Below are positions 1-12,200 of a stretch of DNA of 64,000 nucleotides, one piece after another (within the stretch, counting starts at the first letter, position 1; each line of letters starts with the position of its first letter). Position numbers and translations under genes: made by a program. The notes beneath the pieces were generated by a model. That model did not search any database. It was given only the letters and a program-made list of their open reading frames with translations, and had not been told where the DNA came from. This DNA comes from Thunnus maccoyii (Eukaryota > Chordata > Actinopteri > Scombriformes > Scombridae): NCBI RefSeq assembly GCF_910596095.1, contig NC_056548.1, forward strand, positions 7,217,151 through 7,281,150, written 5' to 3'.

Positions 1-1036
1 CTGGCCCTTTATGCAGCCCCTCGGTTCAGCCTCTGTCTGAAACAGGCCGTTTTATCTGCTGTCTCTTTAAGGCCTCCCTCCCGATGAGCCCACTCTGTTC
101 TGATTGGTCAGCTTCAGAAGCTGCATCTTGGCAGACTGGCTCCAGAGGCTACGTAAACAAACAATAGGATTTCCCTTTTTTTTTTTTTTTTTTTTTTAAA
201 TGGAAACTTCTCAAAAACATCTGTATGTGAGTGGACGACACAAACAATCCGTGGAACAACCTCAGCAACTAAGACTACAGAATGGACAGCCGTTTGTGGG
301 CATGTGCAAACAATCTGACGCACATGCCCACAAACGATCTGACATTCGATGGGGAAGAAGCATGGATGTATCATAAGAGCTGGATACTGGACTACAAATG
401 GCGCCCATTCAGTCCTATAGGGATCGCTCACCTGGCACATATGCCAAAAAAAATTTCTAGCTTCCGGGTTTGCTTCCGCGTTGCGGCCCACTGAATATGT
501 GCAGTAGTGTTTCCCTCGTTGGCCCCGCCCACGAGCTCCCGCTGGGCCCATAGACTTTACATTGTGATGACGTCGCAGATTTTTAAATTGCTTTTCTCGG
601 CTTGAGGAAAGTTTTACAAACATAAAACCTCCATGGATCAAAAGTTCATAATAGAAAGAGTCATAATTGTTGTTGTTTGCTGTTCGAGGGGTCCTGTCAA
701 TAATTTTAGAGGCGTCTCTTTTACAATGGTGGTCTATGGGGAAAATGCTTCTTGGGCTGCAGGGGGATTTTTCGCTGCAATACCGCGAGTGGCCACTGGG
801 AAAACTTGGCTGCAAGGCTGAGCGGCGGCGCCTTATCCAGCTCTTATTATACATCCATGGGAAGTAGGCGTAACTTTGCAAACTGAGCTTTCATAGCAGG
901 TTGAGGCTGAGGCTTCTGACTTTCAGGGAGCATTTTTACATAAATTAACCTCAAGTTTTGGAACTTTGACCATGTTTAACACAGACCTAATAACAGTTTA
1001 AAAATGACAGTCAAGCATGATATGTCCCCTTTAAGG
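1..1036. mobile_element. Composite non-autonomous DNA transposon sequence, left end off-window
   Basis: No gene is seen here. The right boundary at about 1036 is the terminus-like ATGTCCCCTTTAAG, a motif typical of abundant short fish elements. The block holds a T-tract (about 177-197), a perfect hairpin (291-336) and a GC-richer middle. A 255-codon open frame on the minus strand (114-881) has no resemblance to a known protein and crosses the repeat junctions. The first 115 bases and the last 150 look like parts of one element split by another. Family not identified with certainty. Confidence 0.6.
291..336. repeat. Perfect 17-bp inverted repeat with 12-nt loop
   Basis: Arms 291-307 (CGTTTGTGGGCATGTGC) and 320-336 are exact reverse complements around a 12-base loop. 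The hairpin lies inside transposon-derived sequence. Confidence 0.9.
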
Positions 1037-1161
1037 ATTTAACAAGTGTAAAGTGAATGTGTTGATATAGTCCCAGGAAGCAGTTAGACCCACTACAGGT
1101 AGAATATATACAATATGAACATTGTCTCTGTGACAAAAGGACTTAATGTGGTGTTTCTTAC

Positions 1162-3221
1162 AGAGTTGAGACTTTGGCCAATGGTGGGCTTCTGTGGAGT
1201 GTTTGGGACACTCTGCGCTCCTCTGCTTCCCAGCCAGCCCGACATCCAGCCAGTAATACCTTGCCGTCCGTCCTCCTCCAACATCTGCACAGACAAAGAC
1301 GGGAGGCAAGGAAGAGAAGACAAAGATTACTCGATACACATGAGGAATAAAGTCTCCAAAAATCATCACCGACATAAATATATTGGGATCAAGTGCTCAA
1401 ATTCATCACTTTTCTTACTTGACCAAGAAAAGTGAACAATGAACAATGTCTCATTCGAAGAGTTTTCGCGGAATTGGTCAGATGATTTGAGTTTTAACTG
1501 CTCTTGGTTTCCTCTCTGCTTGCCACCGCTTTCTGGAAAACTACTTTGTGCACACACCAGTTTGACCAATGTAAAAGCTCTGTGTTACTCTGTTGATAGT
1601 ACACACTCCTAGAAGAAGCTCCCCGCTTTATCATGCAATGTCAGTCATACTCCCTAACCATCAACAACATTTATTTGGCAGGATGCAGCTCGATGAACTG
1701 CACTTATAGAGTGCTCTGATCATTACATTGGACTAAAAAGGCACTAGAAGGCGGATAGCTGCTCCACCGAGGCTGTGTCTGAAAAAAAAACGACTGCTTT
1801 GTGGGCCACTTGGCTGCCGTAAACATGAGTTGAGTGGAAAATTTAAATAGCATTAACGGTAGATGAGGGAGAGATGAAAAAAAAAAAATGGAATGACCTC
1901 CAAGATAATAAAAATGAGTCTTCTGAGGAGTTGTAATCGCATTTGCCCCTCACCCTGTATCTGTTTTCCTTTAAGAGTATTGGGCAATATACTCTGGAAT
2001 CATTGGATGGAGTCCCACAGGGCTCCTGCCAGAAAATCTGGATAAGGAAAGGCTTTCTTTTTCAGGGTTGAGCTCTGACTGAATTTTCAGGGGCTGCTGG
2101 AGTTAAAAGTAACCGTTGGACGGCGAGTTTCAGGGTTGACTTTGTCTCTCAAAGACACATTTACCTTTATATTTCAAAAGCTGAAAAAGGTCTGTTGTCT
2201 TACAGTCAGAGTGATCTGTCAGAGTATGTAAAAAGAGAGAAGGGTACTTACTGTTTTTAGTACATGGTAGAATTGCTCCACACAGCTTAAAGTACTTTTT
2301 AATGGTCACTGGATGAGAAAAAAAACTGTCCTTTTGACAGACGGCCAATGTGACGACAGGGGCATACAATAAAATCCAGCTTTGTGAAGACAATTTAAAT
2401 CTGTAGTACTTCTTAAACTCTACTTTTATATTTTAGCAACAAAGCTGCAAAGACTTGGACTCAAGTCAGACTTGCTGTACGTCACAAAAATGAAGCCGAC
2501 TTGGTATATTTTAGCATATAACCCCTCTGAAAAACCACAACAGATACCATAATGGATTGATTAGTGAGCATTAGAGCTGCTGGTAGGTGTGTTTTTTATC
2601 TTTTGACAGACACAGGCTAGCTGTTTCCTCCTGTTTTCAGTCTTTATGCTAAGCTAAGCTAACCCTTTGCTGGCTGTAGCTTCATACTGAACACAGACAC
2701 GAGTTGTATCAATCTCCTCATGTAACTCTCAGCAAAAAAGTAAATAAGCGTATTTCCCAAAATAAATTACAACTAGTATGCTGATGCAAATGGCTTTTCC
2801 CACTTGGCAGCTCATAATTGTGGTCCAAACGGCATGCTAAAACACAAGTGCACAAACCTCCTCTAGTACATTTAATCCCCAAAACACAAGGGAGCATTTG
2901 AGAGTTACGACATACGTAGCAGAGGCCGTATTTCTGTATTTATTAGTCTGGTGATGACATACGTTTATTCCCAATATGGCACAATACCACAAACATTGCT
3001 CACTGACTGTTTATGGCATTAAAACTGCAATGAAAAACTATTTTATTAACATAACTATGCAATTTGTTAAGTGAATACTTTGAACATGAGTCAAGAAATC
3101 TCTCACCTTATCAACATCTTCTCGGCTCAGTCCCAGGACATTTCCCATGAGCCTCATCACATCAGCGCGCTTAGTTTTAGGTGTGTGGAAATATCCCAAG
3201 AACAGGTTACGCATCAGGACT
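1162..3221 (-). CDS. trip11: TRIP11 GRAB domain exons
   Basis: Exon 3107-3221 reads [20 protein letters not shown] and onward, the GRAB (GRIP-related Arf-binding) domain. In GMAP-210 it binds GTP-loaded ARF1 and anchors the protein to cis-Golgi membrane. Exon 1162-1284 follows in phase 0 and contains GWMSGWLGS then SVPNTPQKP, close to the human segment just after GRAB. The frame is open to the donor at 1161, so at least one further 3' exon must lie beyond position 1. Confidence 0.93.
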
Positions 3222-6200
3222 CTGGAAACAGAACAGCATGAACAAGGTATGATGTCGTTCAAGTTTTTAAAGGAGGTGGCCTCAGTCCAATTTTTGTGCA
3301 GCTGCATGAATTATTACTTATAACTTAATTACTTATATTTCCCCGAAACAAACATTTCTACCAATTCCAGCACTTAACAGCTGTTAGTGAGAGATGGGAG
3401 AGTATGTCTCTTTCACAACCTCCGCAGTCGAATCATCAAAACACAAAAGCACCGTTAAAAGACGAGACGAATCACAGCTCCTCGCTGCACATTTCATTCA
3501 ACAAGGAAACTCTTCCACTGACTTTACTGGAGAGTGTGATGACTTGAAATTCCCAAAACGTAGAGTGTCGATCATAATCGCTTCCTTTTACAAATGGAGG
3601 CCAAAGCGATGTTTAGCCTGGACTTCATACTTCATGGCTGGTTCTTTGAAAGTATAATAACTCCAGATTATGAAGTGTATTGTGTCTGTGTTAAATGTGT
3701 CAATATGTAAGAGGATCCAATGTTCAAAACTCTTTATCAATTGTGTATTTTCTATCTATGCATGCATCCCACAATTCTTTTGTATTGTGGCTGCAAATAA
3801 TGATTATTTTCAACACATTAGTCGATTAACTGATTAGTTGATTGAACGTCAATTAATTACTGACTATTTTGAAAATTAATTAATCATTTCAGTTGTTTTT
3901 CAAGCAAAAATGCCAAATGTTCTTTAGTACGAGCTTCTCAAATGTGACGATTTTTTGTTGTTCGTCGTCATAATTGATAGTAAAGTAAATTGTTCTTCTT
4001 GATGTTTTGGACTTTCATTATCAACTAATCGTCCAATTACTTACTCTATTAATTGTTTGGTCTCTTAAACATCAGAAAACAGTAAAAAAAAAAAAAAGAG
4101 AGCACTAGGTGATGTCATGAAATGTCTCTTTTTGTCCGACAAACAGTCCCAAACCCCCGAATATTCAATTTACTGTGATATAAAGACCAAAAGAACATTT
4201 GAGAACCTGGAACCATCAAATGTTTATTATTTTGCTTAGAAATTACTTGGACTATCAATCATTTAACATATTAGTAACCTTTAAATTTTCTTGCAATTGA
4301 CTAATTGTTGCAGCTCTATTTTATATTTATGGTTTTATGTTATGACACAATTATCATTTTCCCTATTTATAGAGAAACGTCAACAAAAAGCTGTTGATGC
4401 TGCCTGAGGATGAGCGCCGAGCTGGAGACATGCAGAACACCTGAGCAGCTGACAGTCTTTTTTTCTGTGTTCTTCATGCCATTAAGTGCCTGTAATTGTA
4501 TTATTATACACATATTTAACATATAAAAATGTCTCGTTTTTCTGCCTTCAGCAGCAGAGTTCACCTTTTTCACACTACATTAGTTTGCCGGTCATGGGGG
4601 TGATCCTCTAAATGTCATATTAATGCTTTGAAAAGATGAGTCCTTATCACATTTTCATATTACAGTGTGACTTTCTACAATCCCTTGAAACTGTAGAAGA
4701 TTTTTCTTTGTAATGTATGATAGTTCAATGAAAACCATATGACTTGCTAATCCTGATCTCATGTAGCTGAAAGAAGGAATGTAAGATTTTAACCCAAACA
4801 GGACTGAGCTTACTTGTCTATCTTCCCCTCCGTGCTGTTCAGCAGGTTCATCAGTTTCTTCTGCGCCTCCTCCAACATCTCCTGCCTCACATCCACTGCA
4901 AACAGCACGCACACACACAGTAAAATACCAGAGGTAGCCTGTCATTATGAAGATTGAATCAGAACGTTTTTACAGCTATAAATAAACATGATGTAAATTT
5001 TGCATAGGTGATTGATTTATAAAGCAAACATATGGCCTCATATCAGGTCTAGATAAACACAATGATTGAATATCAGCCTGAGAAGGGCGAAAAAAAAAAA
5101 CAGTCTGAGAATTTACTGTGATGTAATGTCCATATGTGAGACTGATAAGAAGCAAATAAGCTGAGTGTGACACAAAAAATAATATAGTAGAATATAACCG
5201 TTTAAATTTCAGGGGGATTAACATATTTACTTATCTTGTCTGTGCTCAGTTATGCAGACTACGATAAGGACATGTGAACACTAAAGTAGAAATATGCGCA
5301 TTGGGAGAAAGAAAAAAGAAAGGCTGCCGAGCCAGACATAGTCGTCAAAGGATGGCAGATGCCTTCTATAAAACCTTTAATAAAAGTAGAAACAGTGCAC
5401 TGGTCTTCAGACTAAGTAGACATAAAACGGCTTAAAGGACATTTATTTTTATTACATCCTAATAAACGCACCTTTATCTTGCTGTAAAAATGAAAGGCGT
5501 TTTGCGTCTAGTCTGATAATCTAATTATTCCCTTGTATAACTTTTGTTGTGGCAGAAACCCGTCAGACGACATGTGGAGAACTTGGCTGACGTGAACGCG
5601 CACAGCTGCGCCTCACCTTGCTTCTTCAGCTCTTCAATTAGCTCCTCTTTCAGATCGAGCTGATCCGTGAGGCGAGACGCTGAATCCAGAGCGGCGTTGG
5701 CCTCGTCGAGGTTCATCTGACAGGGAGCAGAGAACCATTAAAGTACACCTTCAATTATTATGGCTTTGATACGGCTGTCATCGAGAAATATATAGGAATA
5801 TGTTTTCACTTTAAGGCCTCGCTGTTGATGGCATATGTTGGATATAAATAGATTGAATGGATTCTCTGACCGGTGATTGATTGCTGGTTTACCTGAAGGG
5901 CAGATGCTTGGTCTTCCAGCCTCTGAGCTTTCGTTCTCCACTCTTCCTTCTCTCTCTTAAGCTTGTCAAGCTCTGCTGAGTACATGGCTTTCTCCTCTGG
6001 ATGGGAAACAGAGAGGAAAAGTAACATTATAGGTAATATGGACTTTAATTGTCAGACTACAGGCACTAAATGCACTGTCAAAATTGTAAAAATAAGCCAC
6101 AACATAGATACAACCACACTGAGGATGCAAGTGTGGACAGAAAGACGTGAGGAGGAAGCGGCCAACTTGCCTTGTTGAAATTGCTCTAGCACCATCTGCA

Positions 6201-9200
6201 GATTGGAGAGTGAAACTGCATACTGGTTGACCTGCTCCTGGGAGGTCCGGAGCTGGATGAGTGCATCGTCCCTCTGCTTCACCACTCTGCTCAGCTGCTC
6301 CTGCAGAGACTCAACCTGCATACTGGCCTGTTGGCTGGAGGCACCAGACAAGCAGGCAAGCAGAAAAAAAACAGGAAGGATGACATTGACAATTAAACAA
6401 AAGATTATTTTTTAAAAAATATGTGCAAGGCAACTCTGCAACAAATTAAAACAAAACAGTTCCATGGAAATACTTAGAAAATTATTTGAACATGAGTGCA
6501 CAATGCAAGCAGCGGTTACAGAGGGCTTTAAAAAGAATTAAAGTGAGACAAGGACAACAGTAACGTGGTTAAAAGAAAATCATTCAACGGGAGGAGCTTT
6601 CTTGACATCTAGCACTTAATATCGGTGACAGATAACACAATGCAGGACACATCTGTAAAGCTTTTATCTGGACATACAGCTGCATGTCATCAGTGCAACA
6701 GTGGAATTCAATTTTGTGATGCGCCCCAAGGGGAGCATATAAATGGAGACTCATATGTTTACATGCACTGCTTAAGTGCAACCAGGTTACAGTCAGCTTC
6801 CTCCAGAAAGCTGATTTCTTAACTGTCAGAGAAAACCTGGTTGCTGCAATCAGGGTTGGAGATCAGAGAAAACCTGATTTTCCCAGGTGGATTTTCTACT
6901 AGAGAACAAAGAGATTTCTCTGACATCTACAGTATATATGTAACTGGGTTTCTAATTAGCTTTGTATGCAGAACAACAGATGGCACACAGGGAAAGAACA
7001 GCAGAGCGGTCGGATGAAAGGAGAGATTATTACACTGAGATTATTACACTGAGTCCTCGTATTTAAAATAATTCCATCCAAATTCTGACTGACACTGAAA
7101 CTAATACAAAGTAGCTTGTAGAAGTCTAAATAAGTTTGTTTCAACCACTGAACATTTGACTGTTTGATAAATTCACACTGTGAGAAATAGCTCTGCTGTC
7201 TGTCACACACACCAAAAAAAAACAAAGTCAGGAAGCAGCGTCTTCTGTCACTAACACTGTTAAAATCAGTAAGCCATGCTTCCAAAATAAGGTTGGGGGT
7301 AGACGAGAAGTGTGGTTACTGATCTGCTGCATGTATACGCAGATTTACAGTAACCAGGTTACTACAGTGCATTTAAACGCCTACCCATGTAACCTGGTGT
7401 CTCTGAGTGACCTGGTTACTCAAGTGCATAAACACACTAACTGAGGGCCCAAGATGGAGCCTTGAGCGACCCCACAAGAGAGTACGGCAGCAGAGGAGGA
7501 GACAAAGTAAGACCTTTTTCGAGATGGTTAATTAAAACATCAAAGGTCAAGCTAAAGTCAAGGCCGAGGAAACCAAAGCAAAGAGATAAAAACAAGATCC
7601 AACTCTCTGGATCTTGTGATCCTACAAGGTCTCAGATAGAGCTGCTGTAAATCCATGTTTTTATTTAGTATAATAAGACAAATGTGTTTTTACAGACTTG
7701 CACCCATACAACAATTTTTAGCCACCGTAACACCTTTTTTTAATGCAGTTCTATTGTTTTCAAGTGAATGTGAAACCTTATATGTAATCCAAACCGCAGT
7801 GGAGATCTATACACATTAACAGTGTATTTCAGCATCACATCTAATACACATGCTGCAGTTTTACTTTATGCTAACCTGGCATTCTCCACGGCATTCGAGG
7901 ACGTGGCAAGTTTGTCGTCCAGCAAGGTGACCTTCCTGCGTAGCTCAGTTTCCCTGTCCTCTGCAGCGAGGGCTTCTCTTGTGTACGAGTCCTCGATCTC
8001 CAAGAGGTGATTACGCAACCTTTCCAGCTCCAAGTTGAGCCGCTGTTCTTTGTCTCTCATATGCTGCAGCTGTGGAGAAAAGAGAAAATGCTGTCATGTG
8101 TGGATCAACAAAAATAACACAACAACTTATTAATTCCATAATTTCTGCAGACCTAAATGTGTTGACTGGATTTTTTAGGTATTATCACTTGCTAGTTGTG
8201 GAACTAATGGTTGATATACTTATCATCTGTCCTTTTGGCAAATGGAAATGTGGAAAATTAGTAATCCTCCTATTTTTTCCAGGGATATGTGGAAAAACCG
8301 AAGCAATCCCAAACCTTTTAAAATACTTTACATTTAGTGGAAATGTCACACAATGAAACATTGTGATTAAACTGATAACAGCAAATCCATCAACCTGACT
8401 GTTTTAATACCTTTTGATAAATATCAAATTAAAGTCACTCTGTGTAGAAATTTATAATTTCTGACCTTGGCAACTTCATGATTGTCTCACCTTTTTACAA
8501 ACAAAAACTTGTCACCAGAATACTTAAAAATATGCTATAATCACATAATCACATGGATTTAATATAAAAATAAGAGTTTAAAATCAGATTCTTATCAGTA
8601 TGCAGAGTAAATTATATTTTGATCAATTGTACCATGTAAAAACAAAAGTAACATGGGATGAAAACAGTATTTACAAGTGTACCACTGTTGCTTTAATATA
8701 CATACAATCTGAACTGACTTGATGTTTAGTACTTTGAGTTTTGCAAAATAGTTACCTACCAACAGACTGAATCTTCTTTGAACCTGTGCTCAAGTTGTCT
8801 TGCTGATAAAAACCTAGCAGTGAGCAAACACAGATGGAATACCTACGCAGGTAAAATTGAAGGGTAGTAGCGAGCCTTCCTACCTCGGTCTGTAAAGCAG
8901 TGGTCTCCATTTGTTTCTGTTTTAGTGCCATCATCACCTGATCTCTCTCCTGCTGGAACGCCACAGCTTTCTCCTGCATGGACTTTATTTCATTCAGGAG
9001 CTGATTGAGCTCACCGGATTTACCCTGTAACACATCAACAACAGAGTAAATCAGAAATCTTTATGTTAAGAATGCAACATGGCACAACATGATTACTGAG
9101 TGTCTGCATTTCTAGCATAAATCTCTAATCCTGGATGTTGGGTGTTTGGTCTGGTTTGTTTCTCTACTGAATGTATAAAATATATTAAGTTTTAGCTGCC

Positions 9201-12200
9201 AACTGACCTGCTCTTTGTCCTTGAGCATCCTCTCCACAGTCGCAGCTTTATCGCTCATTGCACTCAGCTCAAACTCCTTCTCTCTGAGCAGAAGAGACAC
9301 CTGCATGTTGGTTTCTTGCAGCGCTCTGAACTCGGACTCTTTCTCCCGAGAGCGTGCAGCCACGAGCTCGTTCTCCTCCTTCAGCTTCTTCACGTCCAAT
9401 TCCAGAATAAGAGCACGCTCTTTCAGGTTGGTCACAGCCTGCTTCAGCACCTCGTTGTCATTCTCACGGTTCCGTAGCGTCTCACTGACTTGACTTAGCT
9501 GGTCTCCTTTGGCTTTGATGAGCAAGTCTTTCTCCCTCACAGATCTCTGCAGGGTATCCAGCCTGTCCTTGATCTGCTGGACCTCAGCGGCCTGACTCCT
9601 CTGCTCGCTCTCTGAGGCAGACGCTGAGTTGGAAAGCCGGTGGTTGTTCTCCTGAAGGGTTCTGATCACGGTTTCCTTCTCGGCCAGCTGTGCTCGCAAT
9701 GATCCAAGGTCTTCCTGCTGTTTCTCATTATTTACAGTTGAAGCCGTCTGGTGGCTTGGAGCAGCCGCTGTGAGAGAAGGTGCACTAGACTGAGCAACTA
9801 CGACTTCAGGAGTCTGTGCAACGCTGCCCAGTTTACCCAGCAGCACATCCTTGGTGGTGCTGAGCTGGGTGATGGTCTGCTGGACCTGAGCGAGCTCCTG
9901 ACTCAGGCTTCCCAACCTCCTTTCCTTCTGCTCATAGCTCTGGATCAGTCGAGAGTAGTCGACCGACAGCTTGGAGCTGCAGTCGCTGTCAGCAGAGACC
10001 TGACCCTGCAGTTTGATCAGCTCCTCCTGCAGCTGCGCCGACTCGTGCTGCATGTTCTTGACCGTGGTGATCACCTGCTGCTTCCACTCCTCCATCTTCT
10101 TCACCTGCTGTTTCAGGGTATCCCGCTCCTGCAGCAGCTCCTCAAACTGGTTGCTGCTGACACCTCCAGAACCAGTGCCGGACTCTCCTCCTGAGGACTG
10201 CAGGACAGTTACCAGTGTTTGGCACTTCTGGGTCAGCGCGTCAATCTCAATGTCCTTCTCCCTGATGATGCGGGACAGGTTCTGGATGGTCTCCTTGAAC
10301 ATCTCTTGGCTTCCTGAGGGATCGCTCATGTTTAAGAGGCGCTGGTTCTCCTGCTGAAGCTTCAACAGAGCCGCCTCCTTCCCCGCCATGATATCCATGA
10401 GACGGTGATAGTCGGAGCGAAGCTGGCTGTTCTCTCTGGTCTTCTCGTTAAGCACGGCTAACACTTGCTCTCTCTCCACAGCGTACGCCTGCAGCTGCTG
10501 CTGTAGGAACATGACATCCTGGCTGTGTCCGCCGCCTCCACCCATGGAGACTCTTGCATGAAGCGCCTGGATCTCTAGATCTTTCTGCAGGATCACCTGG
10601 GACAGTTTGCCCACTTCATCACGAGACACCACCAGCTGGTCCAGCTGTTTGGTCAGCGAGAGGTTCTTCTCATTCAGCTGGCTGATCTCAGTCTCTTTCT
10701 CCTTTATGCCCTTCACCAGTTTCTCTATTTCTACCTTGGACAAGTCGTGCTTCTCGTTGCCATTCTCCTGGTTTAGAGACTGAGTCTTGTCCTCCTGCAG
10801 GATGACTTCTCCCTGCACAGGTGGGGAGTCTGCACGGCCCTGCTGGAGTCGGGCTATCTCTTCATCTCTGGCATGGATAAGTTTGTCATAGTTGAGTGTG
10901 GTCTGCTGATGGCGAGCATTGGCCTGCTCAAGCTCACTCTGCTGAGCCTGGAGGGACTGCTGCGACAGAAGGAGAGAAGTCTGCTGTTCCTCCATGGTTC
11001 TTCTCAGAGTTTGGACCTCCTCTTCCAGGCCATTCCTGGAGGACTTGAGCTGGGTGATCTCTGTCTCCAGCTCAGTGATGATGTCCAGAGTCCTGGGCTC
11101 AGCCAGAGGTTGAGGTCTGCTCTGCTGATCTCTAATCCGGTCAATCTCTTCTTTCAAATGGCTGTTCTCCTCCTTCATACCTCCCAGCTGTCTCTCCTTT
11201 TCCTCTAGCGCTTGTCTGAGGGCTTCAGCTTCCCTTGTTGCGACTGAGATACTGTTCTCCATCTCCATCTGCGTTTCTGCAGCGTTTTGTTTTAAAGTAT
11301 CCATGAAGACGTCCTTCTCTTGCAGCAAATCTGTCAGCTGTTTCTGCCCTGAAACTGTGATCGAAAGCATCTCGTTGGTGTCTCTGTGGTCAGACGCCAG
11401 CTGCTCAATATCTCTCTTCAGCTGAGCTATCTCCATGTCCTTCTCCTGGTTGAGTTTAATGGCACGCTCATGCTCTGTCTGTAAAGCAGAGGCGTCCATG
11501 GAGCGGGCTCGGGTCAATTCCTCGATGGTCTGCTGGTATTGTTTTGACTGCTCTGTTAGTGTCCTCTCAGTCTGCCTCAGTTCATCTTCAAGCTGATTTT
11601 TCTCCAGTTTTAGAGCTTCGATTCGAGTTTCCTTTTCCCGCACTGTCCTGTTCACAGCTGTCTGGTTTTCCATCATCTGCCTGTTCAGTTCCTCCACTTT
11701 ACCCAGAGCCTGCTCGCTCTCCTCCTTCAATCTCCTGTTCTCCATCTTCAACTCATAGTCCTCCGACATCACCTTCTCCTGAGAGCTCCTGATCTCATCC
11801 AGTTCTCTCCTGAGGTCCGACAGCTCCTTCTTCTTCCCCGCTAGCTCCTCGTCAGCCGCCTGTGCCCCAGTTCCCCTCTCTCCTGTCTGAACCAGCTCTT
11901 CTCGGGTGACAGACAGCTGCTCCTCTTTCTCCTGCAAAGTCTTCTTCAGCTCTGAGATTTCTTTGCGAGCCTCCCTGCCCTGCTCCTGTGCATGTCCCAG
12001 TTTGTCTTTCAGCTCCTTCACTGTCCGTTCCAACTGCTGTTTGCCCATATGCAGGTCGTTAAGGGTGAAAGCGCTCTGGCTTATTTTCTCTTTTTGGGTC
12101 TCCAGCTCTTGCTCCACTGCCCTTTTCTGGTCTTTGGTTGTGTTCAGCTCTGTAGTCAGTCTTGATAGCTCTGCCTCTGCCTCCTTCAGCTGTCCAGAGA

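Noticed and set aside
114-881. 255-codon minus-strand open frame
   Set aside because: Lies wholly in composite repeat DNA, includes a poly-Lys run from a T-tract and resembles no protein I know.
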